6,755 bases of DNA from Bryobacteraceae bacterium (GTDB lineage Bacteria > Acidobacteriota > Terriglobia > Bryobacterales > Bryobacteraceae), in the NCBI GenBank assembly GCA_025350445.1, contig JANXXV010000815.1, forward strand, positions 1-6,755. Direction: 5' to 3'. The notes under the pieces were generated by a model. The model was not told the origin of the DNA. It searched no databases and worked only from the letters and a program-made list of their open reading frames with translations. The position numbers and the translations under genes are program-made. Shown here in pieces: positions 1-5,598 of this stretch (within the stretch, counting starts at the first letter, position 1; each line of letters starts with the position of its first letter).

Positions 1-381
1 GGCGATGAAGTCCTGATGGAGTACGGCCCAATCTCTATAAATGTGGACACCGTCGTTGGTGACGAACCGTCCGCTGGGAAGAACGCCATTGCCCTGGGTG
101 CCGAGATAATCCGACTTGCCGCTTAGCGTAGGACGCTGCGCAGCTCGCGCCTGCAGAAGGTCTTCGCGGGCCGACGTCGCGTCGCTCAACGCCGAAAGGA
201 GTTGAGGTGCGTATAGCTGCGCCCGCGCCAACGCGTCTTGCAGCGTCAAAGTAAGGGGTGCTGCGGATGGGGTTTGCGCAATAGCGCCAGGGGTCACGTT
301 GGCAGGTGCAACTGCCTGCCCGGAAGCCAGGCCCGCGAGCGCCGCGCCCGCGCAAAAGAATGCAAATATTCGTAGATTCAT
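1..381 (-). CDS. TolC-family outer-membrane efflux protein, N-terminal 127 residues (3' end beyond window)
   Basis: Reading the minus strand from the ATG at 381-379 gives 127 codons open to the window edge. Residues 1 to about 25 form a Sec signal peptide: a short basic start (MNLR), a hydrophobic core and small residues before a likely cut near ASG/QA or AVA/PA. The mature part opens with LTLQDALARAQ, then APQLL, SALSDATSAREDLLQARAAQRP. This is the start of a TolC/OEP repeat: the LTLxDAL motif, then a long helix with AR and QARAA heptad-like spacing. TolC-family proteins are trimeric outer-membrane and periplasmic channels for RND or ABC efflux pumps, so pump genes may lie further left. The start is the only Met in this frame near the signal sequence. 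There is no Shine-Dalgarno upstream and a -10-like element lies only about 11-18 bp away, so the mRNA may be almost leaderless. It is divergent from the response regulator. An overlapping open frame at 35-406 is a shadow of this gene. The substrate cannot be told. Confidence 0.85.
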   Translation of the reverse strand, partial: MNLRIFAFFCAGAALAGLASGQAVAPANVTPGAIAQTPSAAPLTLTLQDALARAQLYAPQLLSALSDATSAREDLLQARAAQRPTLSGKSDYLGTQGNGVLPSGRFVTNDGVHIYRDWAVLHQDFIA

Positions 382-391
382 ATAGCGACTT

Positions 392-428
392 AATATAGTA
401 CAACACTGTACCTGAAGAATCCCTGAGA
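392..428 (-). promoter_or_regulatory. Candidate regulator-box promoter for the TolC-type gene
   Basis: Read on the minus strand, two 7-bp half-sites, TCTCAGG (428-422) and CTTCAGG (417-411), are separated by GATT, so the TCAG cores repeat with an 11-bp period. Ten bases downstream of the second half-site is TACTAT (400-395), overlapping TATATT (397-392, five of six matches to TATAAT). No good -35 hexamer is seen. That fits a promoter in which an OmpR/PhoB-type regulator bound at the -35 position replaces -35 recognition. The same half-site pattern recurs at 435-452 and 2543-2560. The inference is that the adjacent response regulator binds here. Confidence 0.5.
398..411. repeat. Short inverted repeat GTACA-N4-TGTAC, possible operator
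   Basis: GTACA (398-402) and TGTAC (407-411) are perfect 5-bp inverted arms around ACAC. The repeat lies between the direct-repeat box and the -10-like element of the TolC-type gene, overlapping the first bases of the latter and the last base of the former. A dimeric repressor could use it, but at this length chance is a fair alternative. Confidence 0.25.
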
Positions 429-434
429 ATACGA

Positions 435-467
435 ATTCAGCATTAACTCAGTTTTCTTAGCTACTTT
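435..467 (+). promoter_or_regulatory. Candidate autoregulatory promoter of the response regulator/kinase operon
   Basis: Half-sites ATTCAGC (435-441) and ACTCAGT (446-452) flank ATTA, again placing TCAG cores 11 bp apart. Nine bases on is TACTTT (462-467), a weak -10 (three of six matches). A transcript from here would start near 474 and leave a leader of about 16 nt containing the AGGA (479-482) that serves the ATG at 490. The box is back to back with the minus-strand box at 411-428, with 6 bp between them. TACTTTAG/TACTTTGA at 462-477 is a small 8-bp tandem repeat covering the -10-like hexamer. Its role is unknown. Confidence 0.45.
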
Positions 468-489
468 AGTACTTTGATAGGATCATGGC

Positions 490-1158
490 ATGCAAGTCCT
501 GGTAGTTGAGGATGAACAGCAGATGGCGGATTTGCTGCGGCGTACTTTAGAGGAAGAGGGTCATCAGGTAATAGTTGTCACAGACGGGAGGGAAGGTCTG
601 GAGATAGCCCGCTGCTCGCCATTCGACGTGATTATACTCGACGTAATGCTGCCCGGCATGAGCGGAATTGCAGTCGCGCGGCAACTGCGCGAATCCCGGG
701 TGCAGACTCCCATACTAATGCTGACCGCTCGGGACGCCCCTTCCGACATCGTCAAAGGTCTGGACTGCGGCGCCGACGATTACCTCACCAAGCCCTTTTC
801 GATCGACATTCTGCTGGCGCGCGTCCGCGCCGTCAGCCGCCGGGGCGCGGTGGCGCGGCCGGTATGGCTCGAAATCGGCGGCGTAAAACTCGATCCCGCC
901 AGCCGCCGTGTCACACGTGACGGGCAGGTTCTGGGGCTGACTCCCCGGGAATACAAACTTCTCGAGTTAATGATGCGAAATCCCGGCCGCGCGATCAGCC
1001 GCGACACCATTCTCGAATCGGTGTGGGGGTTCGGCAGCGAGGTAAATGAGAATACCCTCGAAGTCTTCATGCGCCAGTTGCGGCTTAAGGTGGATACCGG
1101 CGAACCGAAACTGATTCATACTGTGCGCGGGTTTGGCTACCGCATGCAGGAGCCCTGA
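490..1158 (+). CDS. OmpR/PhoB-family two-component response regulator
   Basis: A 222-residue protein of normal length for the family. Residues 1 to about 118 are a receiver domain with the acidic pair E7/D8, phosphoacceptor D51 in IILDVMLPG, T79 in MLTA and K101 in LTKPF. Residues about 125-220 are a winged-helix DNA-binding domain: LEIGGVKLDPASRRV, then LTPREYKLLELMMRNPG, SRDTILESVWG, and the wing TVRGFGYRM. It is a cytoplasmic transcription factor switched on by phosphorylation from the kinase encoded 5 bp downstream. The start is set by AGGA at 479-482, 7 nt before the ATG. The ATG at 485 is out of frame and opens only a 6-codon frame. The gene belongs to the broad CusR/CopR/PhoB group, but the sequence does not show which signal it serves. 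Direct-repeat boxes on both sides of the operon suggest autoregulation and control of the flanking genes. Confidence 0.95.
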   Translation: MQVLVVEDEQQMADLLRRTLEEEGHQVIVVTDGREGLEIARCSPFDVIILDVMLPGMSGIAVARQLRESRVQTPILMLTARDAPSDIVKGLDCGADDYLTKPFSIDILLARVRAVSRRGAVARPVWLEIGGVKLDPASRRVTRDGQVLGLTPREYKLLELMMRNPGRAISRDTILESVWGFGSEVNENTLEVFMRQLRLKVDTGEPKLIHTVRGFGYRMQEP

Positions 1159-1163
1159 CGCAA

Positions 1164-2534
1164 ATGCGCACACGCTCCCTGCGTTTTCGCTTAACGATCT
1201 GGTACGCGGCCGTGCTCACCGCGGGGTTGGGATTGTTCGGGTCCTTGATCTGGCTCACCATGCGGCACCAGTTGATCAAAGATTTGGACCGCGATTTGGA
1301 GGGGCGTGCGAGGCGGTTCGAAAGCTATTACCGCAACGAATCTGCCAGAGCCAAACACATCAACGATGAACTGGAGGAATTTTCTCAGGGCTTGCCGCCC
1401 GGCGCTTTTGTCGATTTGCGCGGCCCGCGGGACGTTGCATTCCGCTTTCCGCAGGGTCCGCTGGCGCCGCCGGTGGGCTTCCGCATTCACCATCGCGAAT
1501 TTGAAGTCAACGGCGAGCGCCTGGAACTGGATGTGGGCGCTCCCCTGGGCGATGTCCGGCACGCCCTGGATCTATTGAGGCTGCTGCTTTGGGGCATGAT
1601 TCCGGTAGTAATCGCAATCGCCTGCGTGGGCGGCGCGTGGCTGGCCGGACGCGCGTTAAAACCTGTCCAGGCCGTGACCGATGCCGCATTGACCATCAGC
1701 ATTGAAAATCTCTCGGAGCGCTTGCCGGTACCGGCCACGGGTGACGAGATCGCGCAGCTCGCCGCGGTGCTCAATTCCATGCTGGCCCGTTTGGAGGCGG
1801 CGGTGACTACACTCTCGCAGTTCGTCGCGGACGCCTCGCATGAATTGCGCACGCCGCTGGCGGTGATCCGCACTACGGCCGAGCTGGCGCTGCGCCGGGA
1901 ACGGTCTCCGGAATCGTATCGCGCGTCCCTGCAGGAAGTGGCGGGCGAGTCGGAGCGCATGACGCAGCTGGTCGAAGATCTGCTGGCGTTGGCGCGCAGC
2001 GACGCGGGCGCGGTGGAAATGCCCCGCACGGCAATCGACTTGCGCGAGGTGCTCGCCGACGTTTCCGTAGAGATGAACGGTCTTGCAGAAGTGCTGCGGG
2101 TCCATGTAAGAACTGTCTTTGGCGAGCAGGCGGCGGTCATCTCCGGCAATCGCCCGGCCCTGCACCGCCTATTCACCGTTTTGCTGGATAATGCGCTTAA
2201 ATACTCGCGCCCGGGGGGCGACGTCATCCTCACCATGGCTCGCGGGAATGGCGAGATTTGGGTGAATGTCGAAGACTTCGGAGAAGGCATCAGCGAGACC
2301 GATCTGCCGCATATTTTCAAGCGCTTCTATCAAGCCGACCGCGCCCGCCACGCCGGCGGCCATGGGCTGGGCTTATCGCTCGCGCAAACCATCGCCAAAG
2401 CCCACGGGGCCGAAATCGGCGTTCGCAGTACGCCGGGTAAGGGCACCACCTTCCGGGTGGTCTTTCCGGATCGGGATACAATGGTTGCCGCGGCGAAACT
2501 GGCACCGGATGCCGAGGCTCTGGCAGGGTTCTGA
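1164..2534 (+). CDS. Membrane sensor histidine kinase with HAMP domain, partner of the upstream regulator
   Basis: A 456-residue inner-membrane kinase of the CusS-like type. Residues 12-33 are transmembrane segment 1 and about 141-162 segment 2. The roughly 107 residues between them form a periplasmic sensor region. HAMP follows at about 163-215 (ALKPVQ ... LPVPATGDEIAQL). HisKA contains phosphoacceptor H226 in DASHELRTPL. The ATPase domain shows an N box with N343 (LLDNALKYS), a G1 box D371-F-G-E-G, an F box (IFKRFYQAD) and a G2 box GHGLGL at 399-404. All catalytic motifs are intact. A tail of about 20 residues after RVVFP has no known role. AGGAG (1148-1152), inside the end of the regulator gene, lies 11 nt before the ATG, so the two genes are co-transcribed and probably translationally coupled. 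The periplasmic part has an adjacent pair H109/H110 but no cysteine, so a metal ligand is possible but unproven. Confidence 0.95.
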   Translation: MRTRSLRFRLTIWYAAVLTAGLGLFGSLIWLTMRHQLIKDLDRDLEGRARRFESYYRNESARAKHINDELEEFSQGLPPGAFVDLRGPRDVAFRFPQGPLAPPVGFRIHHREFEVNGERLELDVGAPLGDVRHALDLLRLLLWGMIPVVIAIACVGGAWLAGRALKPVQAVTDAALTISIENLSERLPVPATGDEIAQLAAVLNSMLARLEAAVTTLSQFVADASHELRTPLAVIRTTAELALRRERSPESYRASLQEVAGESERMTQLVEDLLALARSDAGAVEMPRTAIDLREVLADVSVEMNGLAEVLRVHVRTVFGEQAAVISGNRPALHRLFTVLLDNALKYSRPGGDVILTMARGNGEIWVNVEDFGEGISETDLPHIFKRFYQADRARHAGGHGLGLSLAQTIAKAHGAEIGVRSTPGKGTTFRVVFPDRDTMVAAAKLAPDAEALAGF

Positions 2535-2542
2535 TGCAACTA

Positions 2543-2575
2543 CTTCAGCCAATCTTCAGCTTGTCCCGCTATCGT
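2543..2575 (+). promoter_or_regulatory. Candidate regulator-box promoter of the propeller/hydrolase pair
   Basis: CTTCAGC (2543-2549) is repeated exactly as CTTCAGC (2554-2560) after the spacer CAAT, a perfect 7-4-7 direct repeat. TATCGT (2570-2575, four of six matches to TATAAT) follows after 9 bp, and no separate -35 is seen. This is the architecture of PhoB-type activated promoters (the pho box is also 7-4-7). The predicted start near 2582 leaves a leader of about 54 nt. The box begins 8 bp after the kinase stop, so this is a new promoter within a run of same-strand genes. Binding by the adjacent regulator is inferred from the related boxes at 411-452. Confidence 0.6.
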
Positions 2576-2635
2576 ATGGCGGGGGTGGCTCCCGTAATGG
2601 TCACTCGCACGCACCCTTGAAAGGAGTGCAAGCAC

Positions 2636-3643
2636 ATGAAAAAATCTTTGCTCGTTCTGGTTTTGGTGGCGGCGAGTTCGGCATTTGCCGCAGCGCCCAC
2701 TTACAAAGTTCTCACTAAAATCAAAGTCGGCGGCGGCGCACGATGGGACTATAGTTACCTCGATACCGCCAGCCACCGTCTTTACGTTTCGCACGGGACC
2801 CAAACGGAGGTGATCGACACCACCACCGATAAGCTGATAGGCACCATTCCTGGGACTACTGGCGTACATGGCATCGCTATCGCCGCAGACTTCGGCAAAG
2901 GCTTCACCAGCGATGGCGGCGACAACGACGTTACCGTCTTCGACCTGAAGACGCTTAAGGTTCTGAGCAAGGTGAAAACCGGCCAGAATCCCGACGCGAT
3001 CATCTATGAGCCGGTTTCTAAGCGCGTTTTTACCTTTAACGGGAAAAGCTCCGATTCAACGGCCATCGACGCGAAGACGGGCGATGTAATCACGGCATCT
3101 ATCCCCGTCGGCGGGAAGCCGGAGTTCGCCCAAGTTGACGGAAAAGGTCATATTTACGTCAATATCGAGGACAAAAACGAGATCATCGAAGTGGACGCAA
3201 AGAACGCGCTGGTTACCAAACGCTACTCCATCGCGCCCTGCGATAGTCCTAGCGGTCTCGCGTTGGACCCCAAGGGCCGCCTCTATTCAGTTTGCGAGAA
3301 CAAGATGATGATCGTAAGCGATCCGGCCTCGGGCAAAGTGTTGGCGAACATTCCGACTGGACCGGGAACGGATGGGGTGGCTTTCGACGATGGTTACGCG
3401 TTCAGTGCGAATGGCGGCGATGGCACCATCACGATGGTGGGCGAGACCTCGCCTGGCAAGTTTGAAGCGGTAGCGACGATCCAGTCGCAGCGCGGCGCGC
3501 GCACCATTGCGGCCGATCAGAAGGGTCACAAACTGTACCTGCCCACCGCGGATTTTGGACCACCCGCGCCGGGCAAGGACGGCAAGAAGGGCCGGCCGCA
3601 GGCACTGCCGGATACCTTTACCATCCTGGTAGTGGGCCGCTGA
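2636..3643 (+). CDS. Secreted YncE-like (YVTN-type) beta-propeller protein
   Basis: A 335-residue protein that opens with a clear Sec signal peptide (MKKSLLVLVLVAASSAFA, cut near residue 18), so it acts in the periplasm or outside. The rest is a run of propeller blades of about 40 residues, with the YVTN/YncE signature of a short strand, then VID/VFD/AID/EVD and a turn. Examples are HRLYVSHG-TQTEVIDTTTDKLIGTIP, DNDVTVFDLKTLKVL, STAIDAKTGDVI and EIIEVDAKNALV. C202 and C220 are the only cysteines and could form a disulphide. Residues about 309-326 (PPAPGKDGKKGRPQALPD) are a charged, Pro/Gly-rich loop in the last blade. AAAGGAG at 2620-2626, 9 nt before the ATG, is a strong ribosome site. YVTN-type propellers usually act as binding scaffolds and show no catalytic signature. 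The ligand here is unknown. The gene is probably co-transcribed with the hydrolase 7 bp downstream. Confidence 0.88.
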   Translation: MKKSLLVLVLVAASSAFAAAPTYKVLTKIKVGGGARWDYSYLDTASHRLYVSHGTQTEVIDTTTDKLIGTIPGTTGVHGIAIAADFGKGFTSDGGDNDVTVFDLKTLKVLSKVKTGQNPDAIIYEPVSKRVFTFNGKSSDSTAIDAKTGDVITASIPVGGKPEFAQVDGKGHIYVNIEDKNEIIEVDAKNALVTKRYSIAPCDSPSGLALDPKGRLYSVCENKMMIVSDPASGKVLANIPTGPGTDGVAFDDGYAFSANGGDGTITMVGETSPGKFEAVATIQSQRGARTIAADQKGHKLYLPTADFGPPAPGKDGKKGRPQALPDTFTILVVGR

Positions 3644-3650
3644 TAGCTCC

Positions 3651-4718
3651 ATGCCGTTAGTCTTGCTGGCCGCGCTGCTGCTGGCGCCCGCGGCCTTGTT
3701 AAACGCCCAATCGAAGAACGTTGATATGTATTGGGTGGATGTTGAGGGGGGCGCGGCTACATTAATTGTCGCGCCCTCCGGCGAATCTCTGCTGATCGAC
3801 AGCGGATTTGCGGTCGGGGATCGCGATGCCAAGCGTATCTACGCGGCCGCCCAGCAAGCCGGACTGAAAAAGATCGATTATTTTGTCCTCAGCCACTTCC
3901 ATGCCGATCACGCCGGCGGCTTGGCGGCGCTCTCGAAGCTAATCCCCATCGGCAGATTCTATGCCCATGGCGACGATGTCGAGACGGAGAATCAGCAATG
4001 GTTGGACAGTTTCAAAACCGCGTCTTCCGGCAAGTACACCATCGTAAAGCCGGGCGACAAGATTCCGGTCTCCGGATTGCAGGTTTTGGTGGTGGCCTCC
4101 AATGAACAGCTATTGCCGAACCCGGTGAACGGGGGCGGACCCAATCCACTGTGCGCGGAAGCGGAACAAAAAGCCGCTTCGGCGCCTGAAAACCGCCGGT
4201 CGGTGGGCCTTTTGCTCAGTTACGGCAAATTCAAGTACCTGAACCTGGTCGACATGGACTGGGAAAAAGAGATGGAGCTGGTGTGCCCGATCAACAAGGT
4301 GGGCAAAGTCACTCTCTATCAGACCGGCCGCCATGGTTCCTTCGACGACGCTGGTGCGCCTGCTTTGCTGGGAGCGATCCAGCCCCAGGTAGTGGTCGTC
4401 AACAACGGGCCGCGTAAGGGAATGGGACAGAACGCGCCTATTAAATCCGACAACCCTCCGGGCAAACACGTGGCGCCTTACGAAGCCAACACCTACTTGC
4501 GCCTGTCGAAGACACCGCGCATTGAGGGCGTCTGGCAGGAGCACAAGTCGCTCATCGATCCGGACCCGCAGCATAACACCGCCGAAGATATGATCGCGAA
4601 TCTGGATGACGCTGGCGATCACAAAGGGAACTGGATCAAGGCATCCGTCGAGAAAGATGGCAAATTCAGCGTGACCAACAGCCGCAACGGATTCAGCAAG
4701 ACCTATAAAGCGCGCTGA
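3651..4718 (+). CDS. Secreted metallo-beta-lactamase-fold hydrolase, ComEC-like catalytic type
   Basis: A 355-residue protein. Residues 1-20 form a hydrophobic export signal ending LLNAQS, unusual in having no basic residue before the core. The fold starts at MYWVDVEGGAATLIV, then LLIDSG (D50), then the metal motif H82-F-H84-A-D86-H87 in LSHFHADHAGG. D201 (NLVDMD) matches the later metal-bridging Asp, and RHGS (H228) stands where ComEC-type proteins have HHGS. This N-terminal order (DVxxGxA, DSG, HxHxDH) is that of the soluble domain of ComEC/Rec2 and related stand-alone hydrolases. The C-terminal part (about 255-355) is hydrophilic and unassigned. A nuclease, phosphodiesterase or other hydrolase would be possible; the substrate is unknown. 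The frame opens only at 3633, so ATG 3651 is the earliest start. No good Shine-Dalgarno precedes it, so translation is probably coupled to the propeller gene, whose stop is 7 bp away. M26 at 3726 would remove the signal and is less likely. Confidence 0.85.
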   Translation: MPLVLLAALLLAPAALLNAQSKNVDMYWVDVEGGAATLIVAPSGESLLIDSGFAVGDRDAKRIYAAAQQAGLKKIDYFVLSHFHADHAGGLAALSKLIPIGRFYAHGDDVETENQQWLDSFKTASSGKYTIVKPGDKIPVSGLQVLVVASNEQLLPNPVNGGGPNPLCAEAEQKAASAPENRRSVGLLLSYGKFKYLNLVDMDWEKEMELVCPINKVGKVTLYQTGRHGSFDDAGAPALLGAIQPQVVVVNNGPRKGMGQNAPIKSDNPPGKHVAPYEANTYLRLSKTPRIEGVWQEHKSLIDPDPQHNTAEDMIANLDDAGDHKGNWIKASVEKDGKFSVTNSRNGFSKTYKAR

Positions 4719-4732
4719 GCGCCGAATCAGCG
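4713..4732. terminator. Small hairpin between convergent stop codons, possible weak bidirectional terminator
   Basis: CGCTGA (4713-4718) and TCAGCG (4727-4732) are perfect 6-bp inverted arms around an 8-nt loop. Each arm contains one of the two facing stop codons. There is no run of T after the stem on either strand, so it is not a classic intrinsic terminator. The two genes are only 8 bp apart and nothing better is seen there, so transcripts may overlap into each other. Confidence 0.22.
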
Positions 4733-5527
4733 GCTGGGTTTAGCGTTTAGATCGCGCGACAGCATCAGTTTCAACGTAATTTTGTCCGATGCGCTGGTCA
4801 GGCCAAATCCTATTCCCGCTTCGATGTCTGCGAACTTGGTGCTGCGATTGAAGACTCCAAAAATCTGGTGCGACTGTTCTTTGGTCGTGTAGAAGTCGCG
4901 CAAAGGGCCGTAATCGGCATATTCCTCGACGGAGACAGCCATTTTGGGAGACAAGTTATAAGCCACGCGCACCGCAGGCGCGAAATCGAGGCTCTTAAAC
5001 CCGCCGTAAAAGGAGTTATCCAGAATCGGATTCACGATAACGTCCACGGGGTGTAAATGCCAACCAATGATCGGGCGAATTTCGGACGTGTAGCGGCGAT
5101 TATCCCAGTGTTTGGAGTTATAGCTGAATTCGAAATTTGCGGCGTAAAAGAACTTGCGGTCGTCGGCATGCGGGACTGCGAAGAGCAGCCGTATCTTGCC
5201 GCCATTGATAGTCGGGCCGCGCTCCTTCGAGATACTGTATAGCGGCAGATAGAGGCCGGCCTCGAACCAGTCGGTCACGCCGTAGGCCCATTCGGTAACG
5301 CCATTGAGGTTCCTATTGTTTGCAAGGCCGCCGGGGAACGCCGGCTCTTTCGAGCCTTTCGGCGTGAAGTTATTGTGCCAGGTGAGATTGAACACGCCAC
5401 GCTCGGCAATGCCGCCATCGTATACCTGAATCTCGTCGGTCTGCGCAAACGCTACTGCAGGAAGGACCGTCAGAGAAACGGCGATCGCCGCGAGTAAGCG
5501 CAGTTCCGTTAGACGAAAAAGTTTCAT
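4727..5527 (-). CDS. Predicted outer-membrane beta-barrel protein of unknown function
   Basis: A 266-residue protein with a Sec signal peptide at residues 1-28 (basic start MKLFRLTELR, hydrophobic core, cut after AFA). The mature chain is rich in aromatic, alternating strands separated by polar turns: GVFNLTWHNNFTP, EWAYGVTDWFEAGLYLPLYSI, KFFYAANFEFSYNSKHW, RRYTSEIRPIIGWHL, APAVRVAYNLSPKMAVSVEEYADYG and ADIEAGIGFGLT. This pattern, with WAYGVTDWFEAGL typical of MetA-like/transporter-type barrels, supports an outer-membrane barrel of about ten or more strands. No enzyme motif is evident. The last strand (KITLKLMLSRDL) is followed by NAKPSR, so the usual terminal aromatic residue of BAM substrates is absent. 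The gene converges on the hydrolase gene with 8 bp between stops and has its own promoter upstream. It could be a channel for small hydrophobic compounds, but that is a guess. Confidence 0.75.
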   Translation of the reverse strand: MKLFRLTELRLLAAIAVSLTVLPAVAFAQTDEIQVYDGGIAERGVFNLTWHNNFTPKGSKEPAFPGGLANNRNLNGVTEWAYGVTDWFEAGLYLPLYSISKERGPTINGGKIRLLFAVPHADDRKFFYAANFEFSYNSKHWDNRRYTSEIRPIIGWHLHPVDVIVNPILDNSFYGGFKSLDFAPAVRVAYNLSPKMAVSVEEYADYGPLRDFYTTKEQSHQIFGVFNRSTKFADIEAGIGFGLTSASDKITLKLMLSRDLNAKPSR

Positions 5528-5548
5528 AGGTTTAGGATTCGATTTATA

Positions 5549-5576
5549 AGTATATCTAAGTTTAGATTTTAGACAA
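5549..5576 (-). promoter_or_regulatory. Sigma-70-like promoter of the outer-membrane barrel gene, with an inverted repeat in the spacer
   Basis: On the minus strand TTGTCT (5576-5571, four of six matches to TTGACA) and TATACT (5554-5549, five of six to TATAAT) are 16 bp apart. The expected start is near 5542, about 15 nt before the ATG. The surrounding stretch is much more AT-rich than the flanking genes. TCTAA-GT-TTAGA (5555-5566) is an inverted repeat lying inside the spacer, and a further TTAGA follows at 5569-5573, so a repressor could act here. No clear Shine-Dalgarno is seen. Confidence 0.5.
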
Positions 5577-5598
5577 CTGCGGCTTCACGAAGACGTGT

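Noticed and set aside
35..406. Open frame of 123 codons on the minus strand
   Set aside because: It overlaps, in another frame, the signal peptide and LTLxDAL region of the TolC-family gene at 1-381. Its product is Arg/Ser/Pro-rich with no recognisable domain.
485..505. Six-codon frame starting at ATG 485, overlapping the regulator start
   Set aside because: The AGGA at 479-482 is only 2 nt away, too close for initiation, and correctly spaced for ATG 490. Nothing suggests a working leader peptide.
1487..2320. Long open frame of 277 codons on the minus strand
   Set aside because: It is antisense to the histidine kinase, whose motifs are all intact. The product is a Ser/Arg/Thr-rich low-complexity chain typical of shadow frames in GC-rich genes.
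2565..2594. Two alternative short stems (CCCGC/GCGGG at 2565-2583 and CGGG/CCCG at 2580-2594) in front of the propeller gene
   Set aside because: They look like a switch, but the first arm lies upstream of the predicted transcript start and there is no T-run or riboswitch-like core. Probably chance in a GC-rich stretch.
4110..4622. Open frame of 170 codons on the minus strand
   Set aside because: It is antisense to the metallo-hydrolase gene and has no domain, signal or promoter of its own.
5585..5596. CACG-AAGA-CGTG hairpin just after the hybrid kinase stop
   Set aside because: The stem is only 4 bp and has no T-run, too weak to call a terminator.
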